Below are positions 44,277-55,059 of a stretch of 64,000 bases of DNA, piece by piece. The notes under the pieces were generated by a model. That model ran no database searches. It worked only from the letters and a program-made list of their open reading frames with translations, and was not told the DNA's origin. A program made the translations under genes and the position numbers. Location of the stretch: assembly GCF_018283455.1 (NCBI RefSeq), contig NZ_JAAMTH010000001.1, forward strand, positions 1,407,501 through 1,471,500. The letters run 5' to 3'. How positions within the stretch are numbered: position 1 is the stretch's first letter; every line of letters starts with the position of its first letter. The stretch comes from Planococcus sp. MSAK28401 (GTDB lineage: Bacteria; Bacillota; Bacilli; Bacillales_A; Planococcaceae).

Positions 44277-46604
44277 ATGGCGAAGAAAAAAGTGACAAAA
44301 CAAGTCCCGCTCTTGCCACTCCGCGGGCTGCTCGTCTTCCCGTCGATGGTCCTGCATATTGATGTTGGCCGGGAGCGTTCAGTAGCAGCGCTTGAGCAAG
44401 CGATGATGGATGACCAGCTCGTCTTTTTGGCGACTCAGAAAGATATGGCAGTGGAGCAACCAGACAAAGACGATTTGCATAAAATTGGTACCTTGGCTTA
44501 CGTAAAACAAATGCTGAAATTGCCGAATGGCACGATCCGCGTACTAGTGGAAGGCCTTGAACGTGGCCAGTGGAACCAATACGAGGACGGCGAAAAATTC
44601 ACGCAAGTGGAAGTGACGTCGTTCCCGGATGAGCCGGAACGCGATGCAGAGCAAGATGCGTTGATGCGCATTTTGCTGGAGCAATTTGAAATCTTCGGCA
44701 AAGGCTCGAAAAAAGTGACGACCGAAACTTTCAATACGGTAGCGGATATCGAAGAGCCGGGCCGTTTGGCGGATATGATTGCGTCACATCTATCGCTGAA
44801 ATTGCAAGGGAAGCAGGAAGTGCTCGAAACTTTCGACATCACGAAGCGCCTTGAACTCTTGATCAGCCGCCTGCATAACGAGCAGGAAGTAGCGGACATC
44901 GAGAAACGCATCAACGACCGTGTGAAAAAAGCGATGGAGCAAACGCAAAAAGAGTTTTATCTTCGCGAACAGATGAAAGCGATCCAAACCGAACTTGGCG
45001 ACAAGGACGGCAAAGGCGCAGAAGTGGCCGACTTGAAAAAACGCATCGAAGAAGCCGGCATGCCGGAGTCGACCGAAAAAACGGCGTTGAAGGAATTAGA
45101 CCGTTACGAGAAATTGCCTTCAGCTGCAGCGGAAAGCGGCATCATCCGCAACTATATCGAATGGCTTGTAACGATTCCTTGGTCTGAAACGACTGAAGAC
45201 CGCCTCGATATCAATTATGCGGAAGAAGTATTGAACCGCGACCACGACGGCCTTGAAACGGTAAAAGAACGCGTGCTTGAATATTTGGCTGTCCAACAGA
45301 TGACCAATTCGCTGCGCGGGCCGATTCTTTGCCTTGTCGGGCCTCCGGGCGTCGGGAAAACTTCGCTTGCCCGTTCAATCGCTGATTCGCTCGACCGCAA
45401 TTTCGTCCGCATCTCACTCGGCGGCGTGCGCGATGAGTCTGAGATCCGCGGCCACCGCCGTACGTATGTCGGCGCAATGCCGGGACGCATCATTCAAGGA
45501 ATGAAAAAAGCAGGCACCGTCAATCCGGTCTTCCTGCTTGATGAAATCGATAAAATGTCCAATGACTTCCGGGGCGACCCTTCGTCAGCGATGCTTGAAG
45601 TATTGGATCCGGAACAAAACAATTCCTTTAGCGACCATTACATCGAAGAAAGCTATGACTTGTCGAATGTGTTGTTCATTGCGACCGCCAATGACCTCGG
45701 ATCGATTCCAGGGCCGCTGCGGGACCGCATGGAAGTCATTTCGATTGCAGGTTATACAGAACTTGAGAAGAAATTGATCGCCAAAAACCATTTGGCGCCA
45801 AAACAATTGAAAGAACACGGCTTGACGCCGGAGCAATTGGATTTCCAAGAAGAAGCGTTCGTTTCCATGATCCGCTATTACACGCGGGAAGCTGGCGTGC
45901 GCGGTTTGGAACGCCAAATCGCTTCTGTTTGCCGAAAAGTGACCAAGCAAATCGTTTCGAGAGAAAAAGAGCACGTGACGGTCGGCGCGGAAGAAGTCGA
46001 GAACTATCTCGGCAAGAAGAAATTCCGCTACGGCGTGGCTGAAAGTGAAAACCAAGTGGGCGTTGCGACTGGCCTCGCCTATACCGCTGTCGGCGGTGAC
46101 ACTTTACAAATCGAAGTGTCGCTATCTGCAGGCAAAGGCAAGCTGCAATTGACCGGTAAACTGGGCGACGTCATGAAAGAGTCGGCACAAACAGCGCTAT
46201 CGTTTGTCCGTGCCCAGGCGGAATCGCTTGGCATCGACCCGAATTTCCAGGAAGCACACGACATTCATATCCACGTGCCGGAAGGAGCCGTTCCAAAAGA
46301 CGGCCCATCCGCCGGTGTGACAATTGCGACAGCGCTCGTTTCCGCACTTACGAAGCGGCCCGTGCGCCGCGACGTCGGCATGACAGGGGAAATCACGCTT
46401 CGCGGACGTGTCTTGCCGATCGGCGGGCTGAAAGAAAAAACTTTGAGCGCCCACCGTGCAGGATTGAAGACGATTATCGTCCCTGCGGAAAATGAACGCG
46501 ACCTCGACGATATTCCAGAAACAATTCGTAAAGAATTGGAATTCCACCTCGTCAGCCAAGCGGAACAAGCGCTGGAAATTGCGCTGGAAGGAGCAAAAGA
46601 ATGA
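44277..46604 (+). CDS. lonA: ATP-dependent protease LonA
   Basis: Cytosolic AAA+ serine protease for damaged and regulatory proteins. 775 residues. N-terminal substrate domain from [20 protein letters not shown], coiled coil (about 190-270), Walker [17 protein letters not shown] (about 352-367), Walker [14 protein letters not shown], and the C-terminal protease domain with [18 protein letters not shown] (catalytic Ser about 677) and [17 protein letters not shown] (catalytic Lys about 720). ATG 44277 after GGAGGTGCACTTAGTT. The forespore protease gene lonB, which lies between clpX and lonA in B. subtilis, is missing. Confidence 0.96.
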   Translation: MAKKKVTKQVPLLPLRGLLVFPSMVLHIDVGRERSVAALEQAMMDDQLVFLATQKDMAVEQPDKDDLHKIGTLAYVKQMLKLPNGTIRVLVEGLERGQWNQYEDGEKFTQVEVTSFPDEPERDAEQDALMRILLEQFEIFGKGSKKVTTETFNTVADIEEPGRLADMIASHLSLKLQGKQEVLETFDITKRLELLISRLHNEQEVADIEKRINDRVKKAMEQTQKEFYLREQMKAIQTELGDKDGKGAEVADLKKRIEEAGMPESTEKTALKELDRYEKLPSAAAESGIIRNYIEWLVTIPWSETTEDRLDINYAEEVLNRDHDGLETVKERVLEYLAVQQMTNSLRGPILCLVGPPGVGKTSLARSIADSLDRNFVRISLGGVRDESEIRGHRRTYVGAMPGRIIQGMKKAGTVNPVFLLDEIDKMSNDFRGDPSSAMLEVLDPEQNNSFSDHYIEESYDLSNVLFIATANDLGSIPGPLRDRMEVISIAGYTELEKKLIAKNHLAPKQLKEHGLTPEQLDFQEEAFVSMIRYYTREAGVRGLERQIASVCRKVTKQIVSREKEHVTVGAEEVENYLGKKKFRYGVAESENQVGVATGLAYTAVGGDTLQIEVSLSAGKGKLQLTGKLGDVMKESAQTALSFVRAQAESLGIDPNFQEAHDIHIHVPEGAVPKDGPSAGVTIATALVSALTKRPVRRDVGMTGEITLRGRVLPIGGLKEKTLSAHRAGLKTIIVPAENERDLDDIPETIRKELEFHLVSQAEQALEIALEGAKE

Positions 46605-47182
46605 AGGTCCATAACGTAGAACTGGTAATCAGTGCGGTTCGCCCAGCGCAATACCCGGAAACCGAGCTTCCCGAGTTTGCGCTCGCTGGACGCTCAAATG
46701 TCGGAAAATCGTCTTTTATCAATAAGCTCATCGGCCGCAAAAGCATGGCGCGTATTTCGTCCAAGCCCGGCAAAACGCAAACTTTGAACTTTTATAAGAT
46801 CGAAGAGGACTTGTTTTTCGTCGACGTTCCAGGCTACGGATACGCAAAAGTATCCAAAACCGAACGCGAAGCATGGGGCAAGATGATCGAGACCTATATT
46901 ACAAGCCGCGAGCAATTGCGCGCGGTGGTCCAAATCGTCGATCTTCGCCATCCGCCGAGCAAAGATGATCAGATGATGTATGATTTCATGAAACATTACG
47001 GTATCCCGTGTATCATCATCGCGACGAAAGCCGACAAGATCCCGAAAGGCAAATGGGACAAGCATAAGAAAATCGTCCGTGAAGGACTGGATATGGAGAA
47101 AGGCGATCCATTAATCGTCTTTTCTTCCGAAACCGGGCTCGGTCAAGAAGCCGCCTGGCAGGAAATCGAAAAACGCATGTAA
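46601..47182 (+). CDS. engB: ribosome biogenesis GTP-binding protein EngB/YsxC
   Basis: GTPase required for 50S assembly. 193 residues with G1 [20 protein letters not shown] (about 27-46), switch/G2 [14 protein letters not shown]3 [12 protein letters not shown] (about 76-87) and G4 [13 protein letters not shown] (about 145-157). Overlaps the lonA stop by four bases (ATGA), with GAAGGAGCAAAAG as ribosome binding site, so it is translationally coupled as in B. subtilis lonA-ysxC. Confidence 0.96.
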   Translation: MKVHNVELVISAVRPAQYPETELPEFALAGRSNVGKSSFINKLIGRKSMARISSKPGKTQTLNFYKIEEDLFFVDVPGYGYAKVSKTEREAWGKMIETYITSREQLRAVVQIVDLRHPPSKDDQMMYDFMKHYGIPCIIIATKADKIPKGKWDKHKKIVREGLDMEKGDPLIVFSSETGLGQEAAWQEIEKRM

Positions 47183-47216
47183 GCAAGCAGGGAGTTCACC
47201 TGACTGGCTTGAAATA

Positions 47217-47260
47217 AAACAGGACCCGGAAAATCATTGATTTTCCGGGTCCTGTTTTTT
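47217..47260 (+). terminator. strong terminator after engB
   Basis: aacaggacccggaaaatca / tgattttccgggtcctgtt, essentially perfect, followed by T-run. Confidence 0.93.
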
Positions 47261-47350
47261 AGTTGCAGCGAATAGCTGACACACCTTGTAGACAAGATAA
47301 TTAGACAAGCGAGCGAGATGAATGGCTCGTCGGTTATTTCTTCATAAAAT

Positions 47351-47966
47351 AGTCGCCTCCCGCTTTGGGCATGCCTCTTGCAATAAGCCGAGAAGAGCAC
47401 TCGTCTTATTGCGTCGGCTCGCCCGTGTGCGCGGTTCGGCTTTTAGATTTCATTGGATATTGCGTGCGAAGACGTATCACTGTTGATTGACTTCATCCGC
47501 TGGTGGGGGGCACCTAGCTGGACTTGATAGTGAAATGAATCAGCCGATGATTACTTCATCGTGAAGCTAGTCGCCTCCCGCTTGGGGCATGCCTCCCGCA
47601 ATAAGCCAAGAAGAACACTTGTCTTATTGCTCCGGCTCGCCCGTGTGCGCGGTTCGGCTTTTAGATTTCATTGGACATTGCGTGCGAAGACGTATCACTG
47701 TTGATTGACTTCATCCGCTGGTTGGGGGGCACCTAGCTGGACTTGATAGTGAAATGAATCAGCCGATGATTACTTCATCGTGAAGCTAGCCGCCCTCCGC
47801 TTGGGGCATGCCTCCCGCATTAAGCCAAGAAGAACATTTGTCTTATTGCTTCGGCTCGCCCGTATGCACGGTTCGGCTTTTAGTTTTCATTGGATGTGGT
47901 TTGCGATGAAGTGTCACTGTTAATTGTTTTCATCCGCTCTTGGCGACGCTTAGCTGGACTGATATT
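47351..47966. repeat. tandem repeat, about 218 bp, three copies
   Basis: Copies start at 47351, 47569 and 47788 (periods 218 and 219). Copies 1 and 2 are nearly identical from cgcccgtgtgcgcggttcgg onward; copy 3 is more diverged and breaks off near 47966. A fragment of the end of a further unit precedes copy 1 (47319-47350). Each copy has hairpin caataag / cttattg and an aagccga / tcggctttta pairing that looks terminator-like. No reading frame runs through it. Confidence 0.88.
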
Positions 47967-48073
47967 GCAGAGAAGTTCCGTGCGCTGTTCAATTTGAATT
48001 TACGAAGACGATTAAAATTTTTCACGCTTACTTCAGTGTGTGATGAATTTCATTTCCTCTCTAAAACTAGAGA

Positions 48074-48240
48074 TGGAGCGGAAAGGGGCGACTCTGGAGG
48101 GATCAGGACGAGCTGAAGACCCTGGACTGAGCGCTAGCGAGGGAAGCGGCTGAAGCCGGCCCCCGGGCAGCCGAAAACGCGACGTCCTGTCGCATCGGCT
48201 GCATGACCCGCATCCTGCGGGCCTAAAGCGTCCCCTTGAA
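48074..48240. repeat. interspersed repeat, second copy (inverted relative to 11095-11222)
   Basis: The reverse complement matches the IS-associated copy: ggacgcttt, cttccctcgct..cgctcagtccagggtcttc, agctcg, and gagtcgcc in the same order. It contains about 60 extra bases (48171-48230) with its own complementary arms (gcagccga / tcggctgc). Confidence 0.72.
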
Positions 48241-48416
48241 GCGCAATCTCCACCACAAGAATTTCCTGTTTAAATTCGGTAATTCACATAACTTCTTCCC
48301 GATTCAACACCATGAAAATCACCATTCATTGTGCATAAGTTCACAGTCAATTCCGACTACGAGCGTTATACTTGTGACACCATAATCGCTTTGCTAGAAT
48401 TGTAATTAGCTTAAGT

Positions 48417-48431
48417 TTAGAATGATTATAA
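48417..48431 (+). promoter_or_regulatory. PerR-like box upstream of hemA
   Basis: TTAGAATGATTATAA differs from the Bacillus Per box TTATAATNATTATAA at one position. In B. subtilis hemAXCDBL is repressed by PerR. The box is about 150 bases before hemA in an AT-rich stretch; a -10-like TATACT at 48533-48538 lies nearer the gene. Confidence 0.65.
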
Positions 48432-48579
48432 AGTGGAGTTTCCACAGCGGAAACCCTTGTACGATAAAGCAAAGTTCAAGCAGGTTCATGCCTTGTTCAC
48501 AAAATCGCAGGCATAATCTGATGGAAAAGTGGTATACTTAGGGAAATGAAATATTGAACGCGAAAGGTGTTTTAAGCCC

Positions 48580-49962
48580 ATGCATACACTCGTAGTCGGG
48601 GTCAACTACCGTTCAGCGCCTGTATCGATCCGTGAGAAGCTATCGTTCATTGAAAGCGAGCTTCCGCAAGCGATGCAAGCCCTGCAACAACAAAAAAGCA
48701 TATTGGAGAACGTCATCGTATCGACATGCAACCGGACGGAGATCTATGCCGTCGTGGACCAGCTGCATACCGGCCGTTTTTACGTGAAGCAATTTCTGGC
48801 TTCCTATTTCGACATTCCGATGGAGCAGTTCTCCCAGTATTTATTCCTTCATGAACAGGACGAAGCGATTGATCATTTGTTCCGTGTCACTGCCGGAATC
48901 GATTCGATGGTCCTTGGCGAGACGCAGATTCTCGGCCAAGTGAAATCCAGTTTCCTCGCAGGCCAAGAGATCGGTACGACAGGAACCGTGTTCAACCAAT
49001 TGTTCAAGCAAGCGGTGACGCTGGCAAAACGTGCGCATAACGAAACAGCGATCGGCGAGAATGCAGTATCGGTTTCTTACGCAGCGGTTGAGCTTGGCAA
49101 AAAAATCTTTGGTTCATTGAAAAACAAGCATGTCGTCATTCTCGGCGCAGGGAAAATGGGCGAACTCGCCATTAAGAACCTGCAAGGCAGCGGAGCGGAC
49201 CGCATTACGGTCATCAACCGCACATTCGAGAAAGCGGAAGTGCTCGCTGATAAATTCGGCGGAATGGCCAAACCTTTGAATCAATTGCAATGCGCATTAC
49301 TGGAAGCGGACATCTTGATTTCATCTACAGGCTCGACGGATTTCGTCATCGATCTCGAATTGATGCAGTTTGTCGAGAAGCTGAGAAAAGGCAAGCCATT
49401 GTTTATGGTCGATATCGCGGTACCGCGTGATATGGATCCACGCATCGGCGATCTTCAGAATGTCTTCCTATATGATATTGATGATATGCAAGGCATCGTC
49501 GAAGCGAACCTCGCTGAACGTGAACGCGCGGCGAAACAGATCGCCGTCATGATCGACCAAGAAGCAGAGCAGTTCAACGACTGGCTCGGCACGCTAGGCG
49601 TTGTTCCGGTCATTTCCGCATTGCGTGAGAAAGCGCTTGGCATTCAGGCGGAAACGATGGAAAGCATCGAGAACAAAATGCCGGATTTGACAGATCGCGA
49701 GAAGAAGATCCTTAATAAGCATACGAAATCGATCATCAACCAATTATTGAAAGAGCCGATTTTGCAGGCCAAGGAAATGGGTACAGCGAAGAAATCACGC
49801 GAACAGCTTGAAATGTTCATGCAGATTTTCGGCATTGAAGAAGAAGTCGAGGAGCAGCGTGAAAAACAAGCGCTTGCGACGCGCCAAAAAGCGGAGCGTG
49901 CACGCCTTGAAAAGCAGCAAGAAGCGCTGCAAGGACAAGAAAATCCAGGCTATACTGTTTAA
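48580..49962 (+). CDS. hemA: glutamyl-tRNA reductase
   Basis: Reduces Glu-tRNA to glutamate semialdehyde, the committed step of heme synthesis. 460 residues. Catalytic cysteine in [14 protein letters not shown] (about 46-59), [14 protein letters not shown] (about 118-131), nucleotide-binding [20 protein letters not shown] (about 187-206), and a helical dimerisation domain. The C-terminal tail after about 425 is charged and repetitive ([20 protein letters not shown]) and makes the protein slightly longer than usual. First gene of hemAXCDBL. Confidence 0.96.
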   Translation: MHTLVVGVNYRSAPVSIREKLSFIESELPQAMQALQQQKSILENVIVSTCNRTEIYAVVDQLHTGRFYVKQFLASYFDIPMEQFSQYLFLHEQDEAIDHLFRVTAGIDSMVLGETQILGQVKSSFLAGQEIGTTGTVFNQLFKQAVTLAKRAHNETAIGENAVSVSYAAVELGKKIFGSLKNKHVVILGAGKMGELAIKNLQGSGADRITVINRTFEKAEVLADKFGGMAKPLNQLQCALLEADILISSTGSTDFVIDLELMQFVEKLRKGKPLFMVDIAVPRDMDPRIGDLQNVFLYDIDDMQGIVEANLAERERAAKQIAVMIDQEAEQFNDWLGTLGVVPVISALREKALGIQAETMESIENKMPDLTDREKKILNKHTKSIINQLLKEPILQAKEMGTAKKSREQLEMFMQIFGIEEEVEEQREKQALATRQKAERARLEKQQEALQGQENPGYTV

Positions 49963-50122
49963 AAATATTTCCAATTAGCGTGGATTTTCATCTCCTCGCT
50001 GTAAATGACCCAACCGGGCCGCAAATGCGGGATAGAGCTATCTTATAATGAGGCGTTTTCGAATCTATATGTTAAAATGTAGAGGCGAAACGCCTTTAAT
50101 TATGGAAACGAAGGGGAATAGG

Positions 50123-50953
50123 ATGGCTGATATAACAATGGCAAGGCTGCATGAAGCTATGGTTATACTATATGCTATCAGCCTTGTCTTTTATTTTGTC
50201 GATTATTTATATACTACGAAAAAAGCCATCCGGATTGCCATGTCACTTCTTGGGGCCGTGTGGTTATTGCAGACCGTGTTCCTGGTGCTCTACATCGTAG
50301 AGACACAGCGCTTTCCGGTACTGACTTTGTTTGAAGGCATTTATTTCTATGCGTGGTTATTGGTTACGCTATCGCTCGTCTTGCGGATTTTCTACCGTTT
50401 TGATTTTGCGGTATTTTTGATCAATATCATCGGATTCATCTTTATGGTTATCCATACATTTGCGCCGGTTCAGATCGAACGGTCGCCGGTCGGGGAAGCC
50501 TTGGTGTCGGAGTTGTTGTTCATCCACATCACGTTCGCCATCCTGTCCTATGCGGCATTTTCGTTATCGTTCGTTTTTTCTGCGCTTCACCTGCTGCTGT
50601 ACAGGCTATTGAAGCAAAAGAAATGGACCAAGCAATGGAGCAGCCTGCCGTCACTCGGGCAGACCGAACAGGGCATGACCATTTCCGTTTTGGTCGGCAT
50701 CCCGATGCTGTTCGTCTCACTCGTTCTCGGCTTCCAATGGGCAGTCGTGTCGCTCGAGGAATTTTCCATTTTAGATGTAAAAATTGTGGGTTCGTTTATC
50801 CTGCTGATTGTCTATAGCTTTATTCTATGGCGTCACCGGCGAGGCAACTTGAATGGCATGAACTATGCCTGGGCCCATTTGTATGCGTTTTTGATATTGC
50901 TGATTAATTTCTTTTTCGGCAGTCGTTTATCGGAATTTCATTTTTGGTATTAA
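50123..50953 (+). CDS. hemX: HemX, CcsA-like membrane protein of the hem operon
   Basis: A 276-residue membrane protein with eight predicted helices, related to cytochrome c assembly protein CcsA/ResC. In B. subtilis HemX lowers the amount of HemA and is not needed for heme synthesis. The frame continues upstream to an alternative start, but ATG 50123 has AAGGGGAATAGG ahead and gives exactly the B. subtilis length. Between hemA and hemC as expected. Confidence 0.9.
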   Translation: MADITMARLHEAMVILYAISLVFYFVDYLYTTKKAIRIAMSLLGAVWLLQTVFLVLYIVETQRFPVLTLFEGIYFYAWLLVTLSLVLRIFYRFDFAVFLINIIGFIFMVIHTFAPVQIERSPVGEALVSELLFIHITFAILSYAAFSLSFVFSALHLLLYRLLKQKKWTKQWSSLPSLGQTEQGMTISVLVGIPMLFVSLVLGFQWAVVSLEEFSILDVKIVGSFILLIVYSFILWRHRRGNLNGMNYAWAHLYAFLILLINFFFGSRLSEFHFWY

Positions 50954-50971
50954 TAGAAAGGTAGGATTCAG

Positions 50972-51901
50972 TTGAGAAAAATCATTGTAGGGTCAAGAAG
51001 AAGCAAGCTTGCGTTGACGCAAACCAACCAATTCATTGAGAAAATGAAAGCGGCAGGTGCGCCGTTTGAATTCGAGATTAAAGAGATTGTCACTAAAGGC
51101 GACCGCATCCTGGATGTTCAATTGTCAAAAGTGGGGGGCAAAGGGCTTTTCGTCAAAGAAATCGAAGAGGCGCTTTATGCCAAGGAAATCGATTTCGCCG
51201 TCCACAGTATGAAAGACATGCCAGCTGTTCTTCCCGAAGGTTTTGTCATCGGCTGTATCCCGGACCGGGAAGACCCGCGTGACGCCTTCATTGCGAATGA
51301 CCATGTGAAATTGATGGATTTGCCAGTCGGCGCTGTCGTCGGCACAAGCAGCTTGCGCCGGAGCTCGCAGTTACTTTTACTGCGCCCGGACCTTGATGTC
51401 CAGTGGATCCGCGGGAATATCGATACACGCCTCGCGAAGCTCCATGCAGGTGATTTCGATGCCATCATTCTGGCAGCTGCTGGGTTGAAACGTATGGGCT
51501 GGAGCGATGACATCGTCACTGAATTCATGAATACAGAAGACTGTCTACCGGCGATCGGGCAAGGCGCACTCGCCATTGAATGCCGTGAAGACGACGAAGA
51601 GCTTCTTGCGGAACTAGCGAAAGTGAACGACAAAGAAACAGAACTGGCCGTGACGGCGGAGCGTAAATTCCTTAAAGACATGAACGGTAGCTGCCAAGTG
51701 CCGATTGCAGGATATGCGACGGTTTCAGGTGATGAAATCTCCTTCACAGGATTGATTTCGGCTCCAGAAGGCGACCAAGTGTACAAAGAATCAGCGGCTG
51801 GCAAAGACCCGATTGAAGCAGGCCGCATCGTAGCTGAAAAAATCAGCGCACAAGGCGGATATGATTTGATCCAGCGTGTCATCGCCGAAAACAATGTGTA
51901 A
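50972..51901 (+). CDS. hemC: hydroxymethylbilane synthase (porphobilinogen deaminase)
   Basis: Joins four porphobilinogens into hydroxymethylbilane. 309 residues beginning [40 protein letters not shown] (about 57-76), [15 protein letters not shown] with the catalytic Asp, [18 protein letters not shown] and the dipyrromethane-binding cysteine in [13 protein letters not shown] (about 238-250). TTG 50972 is the start, with AAAGGTAGGATTCA ahead. Its last codons overlap the hemD start by eight bases. Confidence 0.96.
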   Translation: MRKIIVGSRRSKLALTQTNQFIEKMKAAGAPFEFEIKEIVTKGDRILDVQLSKVGGKGLFVKEIEEALYAKEIDFAVHSMKDMPAVLPEGFVIGCIPDREDPRDAFIANDHVKLMDLPVGAVVGTSSLRRSSQLLLLRPDLDVQWIRGNIDTRLAKLHAGDFDAIILAAAGLKRMGWSDDIVTEFMNTEDCLPAIGQGALAIECREDDEELLAELAKVNDKETELAVTAERKFLKDMNGSCQVPIAGYATVSGDEISFTGLISAPEGDQVYKESAAGKDPIEAGRIVAEKISAQGGYDLIQRVIAENNV

Positions 51902-52580
51902 GAAAAAACCGGTCATCATTTTTACCGGCAGCCGTTTGCCGAAAGAAGCGGCAGAGCTTGCGCTGCAGAACGGGGCGCAGGTGGAATATTATCCACTGAT
52001 CGAGACGGTACTGCGAAACACCCGTGCGCCTAATTTTGAGCGTTATGGCTGGCTGATTTTCACGAGCCGCAACAGCGCAGAAGCTTTTTGCAAGCTGCGT
52101 CCAGAAACCGATGCGAAAATAGCGGCTGTCGGTGATAAGACCGCTGAAATACTGGAAAAACACGGCTATCCGGTCGACTTCATCCCTTCAACGTTCAGTG
52201 CCGATGTCTTTGTCCAGGAATTTCCGGACATCGCCGGCAAGGAACGCTGTTTGTTTGTCAGGGGGGCTCTCGCCAAAGACACGATTTTGTCGATGCCGCT
52301 AGTGATCGATGAATGGACTGTCTATGATACCGTCAAGAAGTACAACAATGCACAAGCGCTCGCCGGGATGTCCGATGTCACGATTATTTTCGCTAGCCCT
52401 TCGGCAGTTTCTGCTTACCGGGAAGCGGGTGGAAATTTCAAGGACATCCAGACTGCCGCGATTGGGCATATTACCGAACGAGCCATCATCGAAGCGGGTG
52501 GAGAGGTCCATTTCCGCCCTGAAACTTATACGTATCTTGAAATCATCCAGACAATAGCGAAAGGAAGTTGCAACTTATGA
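51894..52580 (+). CDS. hemD: uroporphyrinogen-III synthase
   Basis: Cyclises hydroxymethylbilane with inversion of ring D. 228 residues, slightly short, with the usual low conservation: [20 protein letters not shown] near the N-terminus, [16 protein letters not shown] (about 47-62), [32 protein letters not shown] (about 163-174) and [19 protein letters not shown] (about 185-203). ATG 51894 lies inside the end of hemC; no strong ribosome binding site is seen, so coupled re-initiation is likely. The identity is supported mainly by operon position. Confidence 0.9.
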   Translation: MCKKKPVIIFTGSRLPKEAAELALQNGAQVEYYPLIETVLRNTRAPNFERYGWLIFTSRNSAEAFCKLRPETDAKIAAVGDKTAEILEKHGYPVDFIPSTFSADVFVQEFPDIAGKERCLFVRGALAKDTILSMPLVIDEWTVYDTVKKYNNAQALAGMSDVTIIFASPSAVSAYREAGGNFKDIQTAAIGHITERAIIEAGGEVHFRPETYTYLEIIQTIAKGSCNL

Positions 52581-53557
52581 AAGACTTGAAATTCGATCGT
52601 CACCGCCGTCTGCGCGGTTCAGCGAATCTTCGTGCAATGGTCCGTGAAACCTCCGTACAAAAAGAGGATTTCATCTATCCGATTTTTGTTGTGGAAGGCG
52701 AAAACTATAAAAAAGAAATTTCTTCAATGCCAGGAGTCTACCATTATTCAATCGACCGCCTTGGCGAAGAATTAGATGAAGTGGTTGAGCTCGGCATCCC
52801 GTCCGTCATTCTTTTCGGTGTTCCGAAAGATAAAGACCCAGTCGGTTCGCAAGCTTATCACGACCACGCGATTACACAAGAAGCGATCCGTTTTGCCAAA
52901 CAGCGCCATCCGGAACTCGTTGTCATCGCCGATACGTGCCTATGCCAATATACAGACCACGGGCATTGCGGCGTCATCGAAGACGGCGTCATCTTAAACG
53001 ATGAGTCACTCGACTTGTTGGCGCGTACAGCGGTATCCCAAGCAAAAGCCGGTGCAGATATTATCGCGCCATCGAACATGATGGACGGCTTTGTCGCAGC
53101 GATCCGCTACGGCCTTGATGAAGCCGGATTCAGCCATATTCCAATCATGTCATACGGCGTGAAATATGCTTCTGCTTACTACGGACCGTTCCGTGAAGCG
53201 GCGCATTCTACGCCTCAATTCGGCGACCGCAAAACCTATCAGATGGACCCGGCAAACCGCATGGAAGCACTTCGCGAAGCATCATCCGATGTTAATGAAG
53301 GCGCAGATTTCATGATCGTCAAACCGGCGTTGTCTTATCTTGATATTATCCGCGAAGTTCGCGATAACTTTGACATCCCGATCGTCGCTTACAATGTTTC
53401 GGGTGAATACGCGATGGTTAAAGCAGCCGCGCAAAACGGCTGGGTCGATGAAGAAAAAATCGTTCTTGAAACTTTGCTCAGCATGAAACGTGCTGGGGCA
53501 GATATTCTGATGTCGTACCACGCAAAAGACGCGGTACGCTGGCTGGAGGGAAAATAA
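52577..53557 (+). CDS. hemB: delta-aminolevulinic acid dehydratase (porphobilinogen synthase)
   Basis: Condenses two aminolevulinates to porphobilinogen. 326 residues. Zinc-site cysteines in [20 protein letters not shown] (about 117-136), first Schiff-base lysine in [18 protein letters not shown] (about 192-209) and second in [19 protein letters not shown] (about 244-262). ATG 52577 overlaps the hemD stop by four bases and has AAAGGAAGTTGC ahead; the N-terminus then reads [20 protein letters not shown] as in the family. Confidence 0.96.
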   Translation: MKDLKFDRHRRLRGSANLRAMVRETSVQKEDFIYPIFVVEGENYKKEISSMPGVYHYSIDRLGEELDEVVELGIPSVILFGVPKDKDPVGSQAYHDHAITQEAIRFAKQRHPELVVIADTCLCQYTDHGHCGVIEDGVILNDESLDLLARTAVSQAKAGADIIAPSNMMDGFVAAIRYGLDEAGFSHIPIMSYGVKYASAYYGPFREAAHSTPQFGDRKTYQMDPANRMEALREASSDVNEGADFMIVKPALSYLDIIREVRDNFDIPIVAYNVSGEYAMVKAAAQNGWVDEEKIVLETLLSMKRAGADILMSYHAKDAVRWLEGK

Positions 53558-53558
53558 T

Positions 53559-54845
53559 ATGGGATACGAACACTCTAAACAAGCATTCGAAGAAGCAAAA
53601 CCACTGATGCCAGGCGGCGTCAACAGCCCGGTGCGCGCCTTTAAATCGGTCAATATGGAACCGATTTTTATGCAATCCGGCAGCGGAGCAACCATTACGG
53701 ACATCGACGGTAACACGTATATCGATTACGTCTTGTCTTGGGGCCCGCTGATTCTGGGCCATGCCCATCCTGAAGTGGTGAAAGCCATCCAGGAACAGGC
53801 AACACTTGGCACTTCATTTGGCGCACCGACGATCCTTGAAAACGATATGGCAAAACTCGTCCAAGAGCGCGTGCCATCAATTGAAATGGTCCGTATGGTA
53901 TCGTCCGGTACAGAAGCGACGATGAGCGCACTTCGCGTAGCGCGCGGCTATACAGGACGCAACAAGATCCTGAAATTTGAAGGCTGTTACCACGGCCACG
54001 GCGATAGCCTATTGATCAAAGCGGGATCTGGCGTTGCGACACTCGGCTTGCCAGATTCTCCAGGCGTACCGGAATCTGTGGCGAAAAACACGATTACGGT
54101 TCCTTATAACGATTTGGAAAGCGTGCGCCTAGCGTTCCAGGAGTTCGGAGATGATTTGGCGGCAGTGATCGTCGAGCCGGTCGCCGGCAATATGGGCGTC
54201 GTTCCGCCAGCTGAAGGATTCCTTCAAGAGCTGCGCAACTTGACGCATGAAAACGGCACCGTCTTGATCTTCGATGAAGTCATGACTGGCTTCCGCGTCG
54301 GCTATAATTGTGCACAAGGCCATTACAGTGTCACGCCGGACATGACGTGCCTCGGCAAAGTCATCGGCGGCGGGTTGCCTGTTGGCGCATTTGGCGGCAA
54401 ACGCGAAATCATGGAACAAGTCGCACCAAGCGGCTCGATCTACCAGGCGGGCACACTGTCCGGAAACCCGCTCGCGATGCGTGCAGGTTTTGAGACATTA
54501 TCGCGTTTGAACGAAGCAAGCTACGAAACATTCGTTGAACGTGGTGACCAGCTGGAAAAAGGTTTCCGCGAAGCGGCTGAAAAATACAATATCCCGCATA
54601 CGGTCAACCGTGCTGGTTCGATGATCGGCTTCTTCTTCACGAATGAGGAAGTGACGAACTTTGAAACGGCTTCGAGTTCCGATCTGGAGTTGTTTGCGGA
54701 GTACTATCGTTTAATGGCGGAAGAAGGCATTTACTTGCCACCATCCCAGTTTGAAGGCATGTTCCTATCGACTGCCCATACACCTGAACATATCGAACGC
54801 ACAGTGCAAGCATTCCATAATGTGTTTGCGAAACTGGCAAGATAA
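53559..54845 (+). CDS. hemL: glutamate-1-semialdehyde 2,1-aminomutase
   Basis: PLP enzyme making delta-aminolevulinate from glutamate semialdehyde. 428 residues. [20 protein letters not shown] (about 16-35), [20 protein letters not shown] (about 120-139), [31 protein letters not shown] (about 237-250) and the PLP lysine in [18 protein letters not shown] (about 264-281). One base after the hemB stop. Last gene of hemAXCDBL; spoVID, next in B. subtilis, is absent. Confidence 0.96.
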   Translation: MGYEHSKQAFEEAKPLMPGGVNSPVRAFKSVNMEPIFMQSGSGATITDIDGNTYIDYVLSWGPLILGHAHPEVVKAIQEQATLGTSFGAPTILENDMAKLVQERVPSIEMVRMVSSGTEATMSALRVARGYTGRNKILKFEGCYHGHGDSLLIKAGSGVATLGLPDSPGVPESVAKNTITVPYNDLESVRLAFQEFGDDLAAVIVEPVAGNMGVVPPAEGFLQELRNLTHENGTVLIFDEVMTGFRVGYNCAQGHYSVTPDMTCLGKVIGGGLPVGAFGGKREIMEQVAPSGSIYQAGTLSGNPLAMRAGFETLSRLNEASYETFVERGDQLEKGFREAAEKYNIPHTVNRAGSMIGFFFTNEEVTNFETASSSDLELFAEYYRLMAEEGIYLPPSQFEGMFLSTAHTPEHIERTVQAFHNVFAKLAR

Positions 54846-54850
54846 ATTAG

Positions 54851-54901
54851 AAGAATCGTCCTTGAAGGCTAGAAAGACTGGCTTTCGGGGGCGGTTTTTT
54901 T
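54851..54901 (+). terminator. terminator of the hem operon
   Basis: Imperfect long hairpin aatcgtccttgaaggct / ggctttcgggggcggtt, then T-run. Confidence 0.8.
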
Positions 54902-55059
54902 ATAAACAAATCTTTGCACTGTTTCCGGATAGCGGAAGGAAGAGCAATATATTGACCATAAGCGTGACAAAACTTATGAGTTGATGGATTGATTTATAGA
55001 GGGAAATTCATTTTATGTCTAATAGTCTGGTAATATAAAACTAATAGATCTTTTAATTA

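Noticed and set aside
53282..53768. Antisense frames across hemB and hemL
   Set aside because: They arise opposite strongly biased coding sequence and lack ribosome binding sites.
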